From positions 496,001 to 560,000 of the forward strand of contig OZ242299.1 of NCBI GenBank assembly GCA_965207995.1: DNA of 64,000 bases. The letters are read 5' to 3'. Each line of letters begins with the position of its first letter. Positions within the stretch are counted from its first letter, which is position 1. This document shows positions 49,451-58,038 of this stretch, in pieces. The stretch is from DAOUKH01 sp965207995. Lineage in GTDB: Bacteria > Chloroflexota > Dehalococcoidia > SHYB01. Below the pieces are notes generated by a model. That model was not told the DNA's origin. It saw nothing but the letters and a program-made list of their open reading frames with translations, and made no database searches. A program made the position numbers and the translations under genes.

Positions 49451-51139
49451 CTAACGGGCCATATCGTAGCTGCGAAGGAGCTTGCCCGGTAGCGCCCCGG
49501 TGCACTCGTTCTCCTCGAACGTCACCGCGCCGTTGACCAGCGTGTAGCGCAGTCCCTTCGGCTTTTGGATCAGGCGGCGCTCGCCTCCGGGGAAGTCGTT
49601 GGAGTAGACCGGGTCTTCGTTGAGGACGCCCAGCTCGCCGAGGTTGTAGACCATGATGTCGGCGGCCCGCCCGACGGTGAGCGTTCCGCGGTCGGTGTAG
49701 CCCGCGATCCACGCCGGATAGGCGCTCATCTTGTAGTGGCCCTGCTCCAGCGACATGATCTCCTTGTCGCGGATCCAGTAGGCGAGCATGTCCACCACCC
49801 ACCGCGCGTTGGCCTGGAACCGGGTGTGTGCCCCGCCGTCGGACGTCGAGATGTGCGTCGAGGGGTCGCAGAGGTCCGCGATCTTGCCCGCGAGGTCGCC
49901 CTCGTCCTCGTAGGACTCCTGATTGCTGAACTCGGTGGCCAGGTCCTCGTCGAGCGCCAAGTCCAGCAGCGCGTCGACGGGATGCTTGCCCATCATCTCC
50001 GCCACCTGCCGCATCGACTTCCCTTCGTAGGGGTAGTTCCGTTCATGAACGACCTGCAGCACCCTGACGGAATCCCAGTCGGTCCGGCTGTCGGGCTGCG
50101 CCTCGACGTCGCGCTTCATCGCCTCCCGCACCCCGGGGGCGCGGAGCTTTTCCGCTCGAACGGACGCGGTGCCGACTAGCGGATCGACCCAGGACGGCAT
50201 GTAGTCGAAGAGGTTGTACTCGGCGAGCGACCAGCGTCCGGCGATGCGGAGCGGCGTCTTCTGCGGCGCGATCGGCAGCCCTTCCTCCCGGCACTGCCGG
50301 TACCACTCGGGGCCGCTATCGTTCCGGTCCAGGACCACGTGCAGCGGCCTTCCGCTGGCCCGCAGCATCTTGGTGACCATGCGCTCCTGGGCGTCGTGGT
50401 TCACCGACCGGATCATCGTCCAGCCCATCATGCCGACGCCGAACCCGCCGAGCACCTCGGCTAGGCCAACGACCTCTGCCTCGGAGGCCATGTGCGTCGG
50501 GATCGGGCTGCCGTCCTCGCAACGGTCCTCCTCGCTCCGGTCGATGGCGAAGCCGAACGAGCCCGCCTTCATTCCCTCGTGGAAGAGTTCCTTCATGCGG
50601 TTGAGCTCTTTCTCGGTGACCGAGGTGCGCTCTCTGGCGGGGATCATCCCCAGCACATAGCCGCGCAGTGAACAGAACGGCAGGAGGGAACCGACGTTCA
50701 CACCAAGCCCCTGGTTGTCGAGGCTGTCGAGATATTCGGGGTACGTCTCCCAGTCCCACCGCATCCCCTTGCGCATCGAATCGAGCGGAATCGCCTCGAT
50801 GCGGTTCATCATGCGCATGTTCAGGTCGCGGTCTTCGGGCCGCGTCGGCGCGAAGCCGAACCCGCACTGGCCGATGGTCATCGTCGTCTGCCCGAACCAA
50901 CCGTCGAGGGTGGCGTACGGGTCCCAGTTCAGCTGGGCGTCGTAGTGGGTGTGCAGGTTGATCGCGCCGGGGGCTACGATGCAGCCGCCGGCGTCGAGTT
51001 CGGTGGCGCCGCCCGCCGGAATGTGCCCGCTGACCTTGGCGATGCGTCCATCCTTGATCGCCAGGTCGGCGCGGTAGCGCGGTACGCCGGTCCCCTCGAT
51101 GACCGTGCCTCCGCGTAGTACGAGGTCATATTCGGCCAT
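49451..51139 (-). CDS. N-acyl-D-amino-acid deacylase-like amidohydrolase
   Basis: 562 residues with GGAGAG before the ATG. Urease-superfamily barrel: NLHTHYDAQLNWDP (first metal motif), IGQCGFGFAP (the Cys-containing motif, GNCG in typical D-aminoacylases), a mid-protein GSFGFAIDRS, and the C-terminal Asp motif STSDGGAHTRF. Hydrolyses N-acyl-D-amino acids or related amides to acid plus amine. Between an ACMSD-like amidohydrolase and permease genes in the same operon, so the importer may bring in amide or N-acyl substrates. Confidence 0.88.
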   Translation of the reverse strand: MAEYDLVLRGGTVIEGTGVPRYRADLAIKDGRIAKVSGHIPAGGATELDAGGCIVAPGAINLHTHYDAQLNWDPYATLDGWFGQTTMTIGQCGFGFAPTRPEDRDLNMRMMNRIEAIPLDSMRKGMRWDWETYPEYLDSLDNQGLGVNVGSLLPFCSLRGYVLGMIPARERTSVTEKELNRMKELFHEGMKAGSFGFAIDRSEEDRCEDGSPIPTHMASEAEVVGLAEVLGGFGVGMMGWTMIRSVNHDAQERMVTKMLRASGRPLHVVLDRNDSGPEWYRQCREEGLPIAPQKTPLRIAGRWSLAEYNLFDYMPSWVDPLVGTASVRAEKLRAPGVREAMKRDVEAQPDSRTDWDSVRVLQVVHERNYPYEGKSMRQVAEMMGKHPVDALLDLALDEDLATEFSNQESYEDEGDLAGKIADLCDPSTHISTSDGGAHTRFQANARWVVDMLAYWIRDKEIMSLEQGHYKMSAYPAWIAGYTDRGTLTVGRAADIMVYNLGELGVLNEDPVYSNDFPGGERRLIQKPKGLRYTLVNGAVTFEENECTGALPGKLLRSYDMAR

Positions 51140-51181
51140 GGCGTCTCTCCTCAGGACCGGCTTTACCGGCCTCCTTCGAGG

Positions 51182-52324
51182 CTAGTTGAAGCCGAACACC
51201 TTCGCAACGTTGTCGTGGGTCATCAGGCGGACCTCGTCGTCGGGGACCTCGCTGAAGATCTCGCCGATGACGCGCTTCGAGTCGGGCCACGTCCCTTCGG
51301 TATGGGGGTAATCGGAGCCCCACATGAGGTTCTCCACGCCGATCAGGTCACGCTCCCGCACCGCTTGCCAGTCCTCCTGGAAGCTTAGGAAGACGTTGCG
51401 ATGGAAGAAGTCGCTCGGCGTCATGTCGTTCTTGAACCGGGGCCAGAGCATCCCGCGGTCCCGGTGGTGGAGGTCCATCATGTAGAGGAAGTGCGGCGCC
51501 CAGCCCGCGTTGTTCTCCACGCTGGCCACCTTCAGGTCGGGGTACCGCTCGAACACCTTCGACCAGATCATCGAAGCGATGGAGCGCATGACCCGGTACT
51601 GCTGCGTGCAGTACATCACCCCAAGCGGGTTGTTCGGGTCTTCGTCGTTGAACTGGTCCATGGGCACGCCGTCGCGGTGGGAGCCCGAGTGCAGGCACAG
51701 CGGCATTCCCAGCTCGTGGGCCGCCGCCCAGAGGGGTTCGTACTCAGGATTGTGGTACTGCCGCTCATGCTTCGGATACACCGTGATCAGGGCGGCGGTC
51801 AGCCCGAGGTCGTGGGCCCGGTAGAGCTGCCGCACGCTATCCTCGATCCTGTCGACGTTCAGCATCGCGACGCCCTTGAGGCGGTCGGGGTAGGGCCTGC
51901 AGAAGTCGGCGATCCACTCGTTGTAGAGGCTGCAGACCACGTTGAGCAGGTCGGTGTCTTCGATCCGCCATATCCCGCCGACGCCGGCGGTGGGAAAGAT
52001 CACCCCGCCGAACACGCCGTCGTATTCCATGTCGGCGAGCGACTCATGGGGGTCGTAGGCGCCCGCACGCACGCTCTCCCAGCGCCCCTTGGCCGTCATC
52101 TTGTGGGGTTCGTCGCTTGTGTACCGGTCGCCGGCTTGCGTCGTGTTGCCGATCGATCCCATCGACTGGTTGCCTTCGACGCACCACCAGTCGTAGTCGT
52201 CGCCCTTCACGAGCCTGGGAACTCGCTCCAGGTAGTCGGCGCCGGCGCGCGCGGTCCAAAGGTCGGGGGGTTCGACGATATGGTTGTCTGCTGAGAGCAG
52301 CATCGTCTGAACGTCCGTGGTCAT
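51182..52324 (-). CDS. Amidohydrolase family 2 (ACMSD-like), paralogue 6
   Basis: 380 residues with GGAGGGG before the ATG. LLSADNHIVEPPDLWTAR, LCLHSGSHRDGVP and LMWGSDYPHTEGTWPDS. Its mid-protein metal loop (LHSGSHR, not LHxGTNR) and TEG in the last motif mark it as a distinct branch. Second gene of the importer operon, directly after the substrate-binding protein, implying that it acts on the imported compound. Confidence 0.88.
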   Translation of the reverse strand: MTTDVQTMLLSADNHIVEPPDLWTARAGADYLERVPRLVKGDDYDWWCVEGNQSMGSIGNTTQAGDRYTSDEPHKMTAKGRWESVRAGAYDPHESLADMEYDGVFGGVIFPTAGVGGIWRIEDTDLLNVVCSLYNEWIADFCRPYPDRLKGVAMLNVDRIEDSVRQLYRAHDLGLTAALITVYPKHERQYHNPEYEPLWAAAHELGMPLCLHSGSHRDGVPMDQFNDEDPNNPLGVMYCTQQYRVMRSIASMIWSKVFERYPDLKVASVENNAGWAPHFLYMMDLHHRDRGMLWPRFKNDMTPSDFFHRNVFLSFQEDWQAVRERDLIGVENLMWGSDYPHTEGTWPDSKRVIGEIFSEVPDDEVRLMTHDNVAKVFGFN

Positions 52325-52395
52325 CTCGCACCCCTCCTCAACCCCAGGTTGTCCTTCTTCGGGGCGGCGGACTCAGCCCGCCGCCCCGGTGCTCG

Positions 52396-54162
52396 CTATT
52401 GGTCGAGCCAGACGCGGTCCCAGATGACGTTGCCCCACTGCCCAAGCGGCGACGTGTAGTTCTGGACTTCCGGACGTCCGGGCCAGAACGAGCCGAGCCA
52501 GCTCACCGGCACGTAAGGGATCGTCTCGAACATGCGCTCCTGCATCTCGACGACCAGTTGACTCCGTTTCGCCGGGTCGGTCTCGCCTCGCTGCTGGGCA
52601 AACAGGTCGGCAGTCTGCGCATCCTCGAGCTTCACGAAGATGCCCGGGAGGATCGAGAGGATCGCCCCGTTCGGGTCGGCGTAGTTCATCGCCGGAGAAT
52701 CGACGTTGAGCGTGAAGTCGCCGTTCGTCTTGGCCGCGGCATGCTCGGCGAACGGCAGCTGCGCGCCGCTCGCGTTGATGCCGATCGTCCTCAGCTGGTC
52801 TTGGGCGAACTGCCAGAAGGTACCGTTGTACGTGGTGCCGGAGACCACGACGTTCTCCACGTCGAGGCCATCGGCGAATCCGGCCTCCGCGAGCAGCCGC
52901 CTGGCCTCTTCGCGGTCCGCCTCCAGATCGGCGCCCGAACGGAAGCCCGGCCTCGTGACGATCTCGTCTTCCGAGAGGCCCCAGCCCGGCGGCCCGACCT
53001 GGAACGCCGATATCAGGACGTGCTCGGGGAGCACGCTGAGCGCGGCCTGGTGGTCAAAGGCCAGGAATACCGCGCGCCGCACGCGGATGTCGTCCCACGG
53101 CGCCCTCGCCGTATTGAAGAAGATGCCGGCGACCTCGAGCGAGAAGAACTCGTTCTCGTTCAGGTCGGGGACGTCGCTCCTGAGGTCCGCGATGACCGCC
53201 GCGTTGACCGTGGTGGCCCCGGGACCGAGGACGTGCAGCCGTCCCGTCTTGAAGGCGGAGACTCTGGTGCCTTCATCGGGGATGTACAGGAACTTCACGG
53301 CGTCGAGGTAGGGAATGCCCGGGATGTGGTAGTTCGGATTGGCCGACAAGTCCATGCTCACGTCCGGCGTGAACTCTTCGTAAAGGTACGGGCCGGTCCC
53401 GATCTGCGGCGCGTTGATGGGCTCGCCGGAATAGCCTTCCACGACGTGCTCCGCGTAGATCGGCGAAAGCTGCATCGCAAGCGGGGCGAGGAAGTTGGAG
53501 TTCGGCTCGGCTAGGTTGACGACGAGAGTCGTGTCATCCGGCGTATCGATGCTGCCGATGATCGCGTACTCGGGCGCCACGCGGCCACCCTGGTTCTCCA
53601 GCGAGTACTTGGCGTCGGAGGCGGTGAAGTCCTCCCCGTCGTGCCACTTCACGCCGGACTTGAGGTTGAAGGTGTAGCGGTCGGCGCTCGAGCTGATCTC
53701 CCAGCTCTCGGCCAGGTGCGGGAAAATCTCGTCTTTCGGCTCGCCCCAGTTCCAGCGCACGAGCTTGTCGTAGACGTGGCTGAACATCTGGTTGCCGGAG
53801 TAGAAGCCCGCGGCGTTCGGTAGGAACGCCCTGGGGCCGCTCCGCTGCGGAACGAGGAAGGTCCCGCCCCGTTTGGCGTCGGGATCGGCGCCGGGGACCA
53901 TCATGGCCGGCTCCGGCGTGGCCGTCGGCTCCGGCTCCGGAACGGGCGTGTCCTTCGGCATCATGGCGGCTTCACCCGCCGGCCCTTCGGGGCCCGCCGG
54001 TCCTGCGGGGCCTGCCGGTCCTGCGGGGCCTGCCGGTCCTGCGGGGCCCGCCGGTCCCGCGGGGCCAGGTGGGCCTTGCGCGCCCTCGCACGCGGCTACG
54101 ACGAGGGCAAAGGCGGCAAGCACCGCAACGATACCAACCAACATCTTGGAACCGAACCGCAT
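52396..54162 (-). CDS. ABC substrate-binding lipoprotein, family 5, with collagen-like linker (second importer)
   Basis: 588 residues; AAGGAGG before the ATG. Lipobox VVAAC (Cys25), then about twelve Gly-X-Y triplets, mostly GPA (about residues 30-65), a short Pro/Glu linker, and the SBP_bac_5 fold (HLAESWEISSSADRYTFNLK, KWHDGEDFTASDAKYSLEN). Heads the operon SBP - amidohydrolase - deacylase - DppB - DppC - molybdopterin hydroxylase, so its ligand is probably the substrate of those enzymes. Confidence 0.92.
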   Translation of the reverse strand: MRFGSKMLVGIVAVLAAFALVVAACEGAQGPPGPAGPAGPAGPAGPAGPAGPAGPAGPEGPAGEAAMMPKDTPVPEPEPTATPEPAMMVPGADPDAKRGGTFLVPQRSGPRAFLPNAAGFYSGNQMFSHVYDKLVRWNWGEPKDEIFPHLAESWEISSSADRYTFNLKSGVKWHDGEDFTASDAKYSLENQGGRVAPEYAIIGSIDTPDDTTLVVNLAEPNSNFLAPLAMQLSPIYAEHVVEGYSGEPINAPQIGTGPYLYEEFTPDVSMDLSANPNYHIPGIPYLDAVKFLYIPDEGTRVSAFKTGRLHVLGPGATTVNAAVIADLRSDVPDLNENEFFSLEVAGIFFNTARAPWDDIRVRRAVFLAFDHQAALSVLPEHVLISAFQVGPPGWGLSEDEIVTRPGFRSGADLEADREEARRLLAEAGFADGLDVENVVVSGTTYNGTFWQFAQDQLRTIGINASGAQLPFAEHAAAKTNGDFTLNVDSPAMNYADPNGAILSILPGIFVKLEDAQTADLFAQQRGETDPAKRSQLVVEMQERMFETIPYVPVSWLGSFWPGRPEVQNYTSPLGQWGNVIWDRVWLDQ

Positions 54163-54274
54163 AGCTTGCCTCCTTGTGCCTACGGCGCGCTTCTCACTCT
54201 TCCGACCGGGGCGGGCGGCACCGGTGCAGGGCCGCCCGGACCGCGCCGTTCCGGCGGGCCTTAAACGTGCCGCG

Positions 54275-54304
54275 ACTCTAGCACAGCGTGCGAATCAGGG
54301 TCAA
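54275..54304 (-). promoter_or_regulatory. Candidate promoter of the second importer operon
   Basis: TTGACC (54299-54304), 18-bp spacer, TAGAGT (54275-54280) on the minus strand, 113 bases before the ATG. Matches the thrC promoter in spacing and -10. The remainder of 54163-54410 shows no gene. Confidence 0.5.
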
Positions 54305-54410
54305 CATGACGAAATTCGACACGCGCTGGCGGAAGGCCGACGCTGCCGAGCCTAGCGCCTGCGAACAACGCGGCGGAAGGGCCCTGCCGGCGCAGGCTGC
54401 CGGAGCGGCG

Positions 54411-55202
54411 TCAGCCGCCCTCTCGCTTCCTGCCCTGACTCGTCTTCCAGTTCGCCTCGCGCTCGCGCCAGTCAGGGTGCGAATGACCGGCGATCGCCGT
54501 GTGCCGTCCGGCAACGAATGCGCCGTCCGGCCCGCCCATGTTGAACCAGATGCGGTTCATCATCTCGCGCTGCATCGCCATGACGTCCGGAGGGACCTCC
54601 GCAATGTCCTCCGCCGTCTGCCGCGCCTCGTCCATGAGCTTGTCGTTCGGCACCACCCTGGTGACTAGGCCGATCTCCTTCGCGGTCTTCGAGTCGACCT
54701 TGGCCCGCCCAATGATGATGTCCTTCGCCCACGCAACAGAGACGAACTTGTACAGCAGCGCGCCCATCGTCGGCATACTCGGGTAGCCGTAGGCGATCTG
54801 CGGCACGTAGAACCTCGCGTCCTCCGACGCGATGAGAATGTCGCTGCAGAGCGCCATGCCCAGAGCGCCGCCGGCGCACCACCCGTTGATAGCGGAGATG
54901 ACCGGCTGGCGAAGCCGGAACAGTCGCTCGCAGACCTCGCTGTGCGTGCGTCCGGGGGAGTTCCGGCTCAGCCAGGTCTCGCCGTCCGGCTGCGGTTCCG
55001 ACGTGTCGTGCCCGGAGGAAAAGCTGCGGCCCGCACCGGTCAGGATGAGGCAGTGGATATCCCCGTCCGCGTCGACGGCGTCGAGCGCGTCCCGCATCTC
55101 CACCGTCGTTTGTGCCCGGAACGCGTTCAGCTTCTCAGGCCGGTTGAACGTGATAGTGCAGATGTGATCGCGCGTCTCGACGATGATGTCGTCGAATTCC
55201 AT
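54411..55202 (-). CDS. Enoyl-CoA hydratase/isomerase family protein (first)
   Basis: 263 residues with GGAGGT before the ATG. Crotonase fold: ITFNRPEKLNAFRAQ, CLILTGAGRSFSSGHD (oxyanion hole), INGWCAGGALGMALCSDILIASEDARF, and a C-terminal helix. Hydrates or isomerises enoyl-CoA thioesters. The acidic residues of classical hydratases are not both evident, so the reaction is open. Next to an isochorismatase-like gene (20-base gap) on the same strand. Confidence 0.9.
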   Translation of the reverse strand: MEFDDIIVETRDHICTITFNRPEKLNAFRAQTTVEMRDALDAVDADGDIHCLILTGAGRSFSSGHDTSEPQPDGETWLSRNSPGRTHSEVCERLFRLRQPVISAINGWCAGGALGMALCSDILIASEDARFYVPQIAYGYPSMPTMGALLYKFVSVAWAKDIIIGRAKVDSKTAKEIGLVTRVVPNDKLMDEARQTAEDIAEVPPDVMAMQREMMNRIWFNMGGPDGAFVAGRHTAIAGHSHPDWREREANWKTSQGRKREGG

Positions 55203-55222
55203 GACAAATACCTCCGGTACTA

Positions 55223-55792
55223 CTAGCCGGCGAGCGCTTCCTGGAACTCATCTACCGTAATGACCTTCGAGTGCATCGGCAGCACCTTCTCCATAAGCAC
55301 CCGGTGCACTTCAGGGTCCTTGTCGGCGCAGCAGTCGGACAGCACGTAGAGATCGTAGTCGAGATCGACCCCGGCCCTGACCGCCGAGAGCACCTGCCCG
55401 CCCGTGCTGACGCCCATCAACACCAGCGTGCCGATGTCCCCGGCCCTGAGCACCGCGTCGAGGTCGGTGGCCGCGAAGAGCCCGGCCCGGCGGCGCCTGA
55501 TCACCGTCTCCCCCGGCTGCGGCGCGAGGTCGGGGTGCACCTCCACGTCCGGCGTCCCCATCCGAAAAGCCCCACTGCCCTTCAGCCGGTTAAAACTCCA
55601 GTTGCGGGGGTGGACCACGGGGAAGTCGTCGGAGAACTCGACGACGCCGTAGATGATGGAGACGCCCGCCGCGCGCCCGGCCTCGATGGCCGTCTTGGCG
55701 TTCTTCAGCGCCTCTTCGTTGGGGACCATCTTGGTGACGGCGACTTCATAGTCCATCACCAGAATCGCCGTCGTCGCCGGATCGATGCCCAT
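55223..55792 (-). CDS. Isochorismatase-fold protein without the catalytic cysteine
   Basis: 189 residues with AAAGGAG upstream. ILVMDYEVAV holds the fold's Asp, FAATDLDAVLRAGDIGTLVLMGVSTGG is the core strand, and YDLYVLSDCCADKDPEVHR the tail. In active cysteine hydrolases the sequence after GV.T ends in Cys; here it reads GVSTGGQVLS, and the usual Lys before the AF/LF motif is Arg (VIRRRRAGLF). This Cys-less subfamily is widespread, but its chemistry is unknown. Divergent from the VWA lipoprotein gene. Confidence 0.82.
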   Translation of the reverse strand: MGIDPATTAILVMDYEVAVTKMVPNEEALKNAKTAIEAGRAAGVSIIYGVVEFSDDFPVVHPRNWSFNRLKGSGAFRMGTPDVEVHPDLAPQPGETVIRRRRAGLFAATDLDAVLRAGDIGTLVLMGVSTGGQVLSAVRAGVDLDYDLYVLSDCCADKDPEVHRVLMEKVLPMHSKVITVDEFQEALAG

Positions 55793-55824
55793 CGGTCATG
55801 CTCCTTTGGGTCGCGGTGGCCCCG

Positions 55825-55832
55825 ATTATAGT
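55825..55832. promoter_or_regulatory. Overlapping divergent -10 boxes
   Basis: ATTATAGT reads TATAAT on the minus strand (55825-55830, toward the isochorismatase-like gene, 33 bases away) and TATAGT on the plus strand (55827-55832, toward the VWA gene). Only one polymerase could bind at a time. The -35 boxes are weak. Confidence 0.35.
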
Positions 55833-55919
55833 CGAACCGCCGGTCACTACGCCGCGTGGAACAAATCGCCGGCCCCCCGCGTCTTATGGCATGTACGACA
55901 CCACCACGGGAGGTCAGCC

Positions 55920-57908
55920 ATGCCGGCTCGACGCATCGTCTCCACGATCAGCTTGATTCTCGGCATCGCCCTCGTCCTCGCGGCGTGCGGCCCAGACTCA
56001 AAGGATGTGACGCCGACCGAAGCCCCGGCGCCGGCCACCGCACCTGCGGCAACGGCCGTGCCATCGACATCGGCGCCGGCTGGACCAGCGGGACCGGCCG
56101 GCCCGAGAGGCGCAAGCGGCGGCCAAGGGCCACAGGGCCCGGCGGGGGCGGATGGCGCGGATGGCGTCGCCGGCCCGCGCGGCCAAACGGGCAACGAAGG
56201 GCCCCAGGGCATAACCGGCCCCCAGGGCGCGGCCGGCCCCCAGGGCATACCCCAGGCCACGCCGGCGCCGGCGGCAACGGCCGCCCCCATGGCGACGGCA
56301 GCGGGCGAACCGAGGCCGACGGCGGAGGCAATGATGATGCAGATCGCGGCGGCCCCAACCGCGGCGGTGGCGACGGCGGCTCCGCACTCATCGCCGCAGT
56401 CCGGGTCATCCAACTACACCCAGGGGTCATCGAATGTCAGGGCGGAGCAAGCCAGCCCCGGCGCCACGACCTTCCAGGACTACGCCCGCTCCCCGGCCGT
56501 CGCCACGGCTGAAGACCGGGTGTCGACGTTCAGCCTCGACACCGACCGCACCTCCTACTACCTCGCGCTCAATTGGGCCCACGAGGGCTACCAGGTCGAT
56601 CCCGCCTCGGTGCGCGCGGAGGAGTGGGTCAACAGCTTCGACTACGCCTACGCCCGGCCCAGCGCCAACGACCGCTTCGCCATCTCCACCGACATCTTCC
56701 GGCATCCCCTCGACCACGGAAAGGTCCTCGCCCGTCTGGCCTTCCAGGCGCCGGACCTGCGCGTGGACGAACGGCCGATAAACGTCACCCTGGTCCTCGA
56801 CGCCTCCGGTTCCATGCAGAACGGCAACCGGGTGGACATCGCCCGCGAGGCCGCCGAGAGCATCCGGCGAAGCCTGCGCAGGCACGACCGTATCTCGGTG
56901 GTGCACTTCACCAGCGAGGTCATCCGCTCCTACACCGTCGGGCCCCTGTCGCCGGACCACCATGACGTGCGGTGGTCGATCTCGCGGTTGGCGCCCCACA
57001 ATTCGACCAACGTGCAGGCCGGCCTCAACCTCGGCGTCCGCCTCGCCGACCAGGCCCGCCGCGAACGCCCCGACGCCTTCAACTACATCGTCCTCATGTC
57101 CGACGGCGTGGCCAACGTCGACGCCACCGACCCCTTCGCCATCCTGGAGTCCACCGAAAGCCGCGACCACGGAAACCCGCTGCGGCTCATCACCGTGGGC
57201 GTCGGCGTCGAGAACTACAACGACTACCTGCTCGAGCAGCTCGCACAGCACGGCAACGGCTGGTACCGCTACCTCAGCACCACGAGCCAGGCGCGGGAGA
57301 CCTTCGACCGCGGCGCCTGGCTCGCCCTCTCCCTCCCCTTCGCCGACCAGACCCGCGCCCAGGTCACCTGGGACCCCGACGTTGTCCAGTCCTGGCGCAT
57401 CATCGGCTACGAGAACCGCATCACCTCGGACGAATCCTTCACCCAGGACCGCAAGGAGTTCGCCGAGATCCCGTCGGGCGCGGCCACCACGGTCTTCTAC
57501 GAGCTCGACCTCGTGCAGGGGATGGACGCCCGAAGCGCGGCCGGCGCGCAGCTTGGCGAGGTCGAGCTCCGCTGGGTCACGCCGGTGAGCCAAGCCTCGA
57601 ACCGGCAGCACTTCCCAATCTGGGGACACTGGGGCACCGACTTCGCCGCCATGGACGACCCCCGCCTGCGCCTCGGCACCATCGCGGCCCTGGCCGCCGA
57701 CCGCTACAGCGCGCTTCCCTACGCCGACGGCCGCTACGCCCCGGAGGTCCGCCACGACCTCTCCGTCCTCATGGACGAGCTACGCCGCCTCGAACGCGAC
57801 CTCGGCAGGCTCGAAGCCTACCAGGACTTCGCCTTCCTCCTCGACCACATCATCCGCGGCCTCCCCGCCGAGTCGGCCCGGCCCGGCGGGTCGGGGTACA
57901 GCCGCTAG
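55920..57908 (+). CDS. von Willebrand factor A-domain lipoprotein with collagen-like segment (YfbK-like)
   Basis: 662 residues; GGGAGG before the ATG. Lipobox LAAC (Cys23). Residues about 54-112 are collagen-like Gly-X-Y repeats (GPAGPAGPRG, GPQGPAGADG), followed by Pro/Ala/Thr linker. Then comes a YfbK-type N-terminal domain (VSTFSLDTDRTSYYLALN.. EEWVNSFDY), a VWA domain with intact MIDAS DASGSMQNG (about 293), later Thr and Asp (MSDGVANVDATDP), and the C-terminal DUF3520-like domain. Surface metal-dependent adhesion or scaffold protein; the ligand is unknown. Confidence 0.9.
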   Translation: MPARRIVSTISLILGIALVLAACGPDSKDVTPTEAPAPATAPAATAVPSTSAPAGPAGPAGPRGASGGQGPQGPAGADGADGVAGPRGQTGNEGPQGITGPQGAAGPQGIPQATPAPAATAAPMATAAGEPRPTAEAMMMQIAAAPTAAVATAAPHSSPQSGSSNYTQGSSNVRAEQASPGATTFQDYARSPAVATAEDRVSTFSLDTDRTSYYLALNWAHEGYQVDPASVRAEEWVNSFDYAYARPSANDRFAISTDIFRHPLDHGKVLARLAFQAPDLRVDERPINVTLVLDASGSMQNGNRVDIAREAAESIRRSLRRHDRISVVHFTSEVIRSYTVGPLSPDHHDVRWSISRLAPHNSTNVQAGLNLGVRLADQARRERPDAFNYIVLMSDGVANVDATDPFAILESTESRDHGNPLRLITVGVGVENYNDYLLEQLAQHGNGWYRYLSTTSQARETFDRGAWLALSLPFADQTRAQVTWDPDVVQSWRIIGYENRITSDESFTQDRKEFAEIPSGAATTVFYELDLVQGMDARSAAGAQLGEVELRWVTPVSQASNRQHFPIWGHWGTDFAAMDDPRLRLGTIAALAADRYSALPYADGRYAPEVRHDLSVLMDELRRLERDLGRLEAYQDFAFLLDHIIRGLPAESARPGGSGYSR

Positions 57909-57936
57909 GTCGACGCTTACCCAACCTAGCGGTCCG

Positions 57937-57979
57937 CCACCCGTGGGCTAGGCTCGCGGCATCCCTAGCCCGCGGGTGG
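57937..57979. repeat. Large imperfect inverted repeat at the left island boundary
   Basis: CCACCCGTGGGCTAGG (57937-57952) and CCTAGCCCGCGGGTGG (57964-57979) are 16-bp arms with one mismatch and an 11-nt loop. It follows the VWA gene and overlaps the left copy of the island-flanking direct repeat. It may work as a terminator without a T-run or as part of a recombination site. Confidence 0.55.
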
Positions 57980-57987
57980 CGATAATG
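57952..57987. repeat. Left copy of the 36-bp flanking repeat (att-like)
   Basis: Exact match to 60717-60752, extending with one mismatch to CTA at 57948-57950. On the minus strand it ends CGA GCC TAG, preserving the last codons of the acyl-CoA dehydrogenase, consistent with the displaced original gene end. Confidence 0.75.
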
Positions 57988-58038
57988 ACACGGGCGGCTT
58001 GACAAACAGCCCCCGATCCGATCAACGATCCGGTCATC

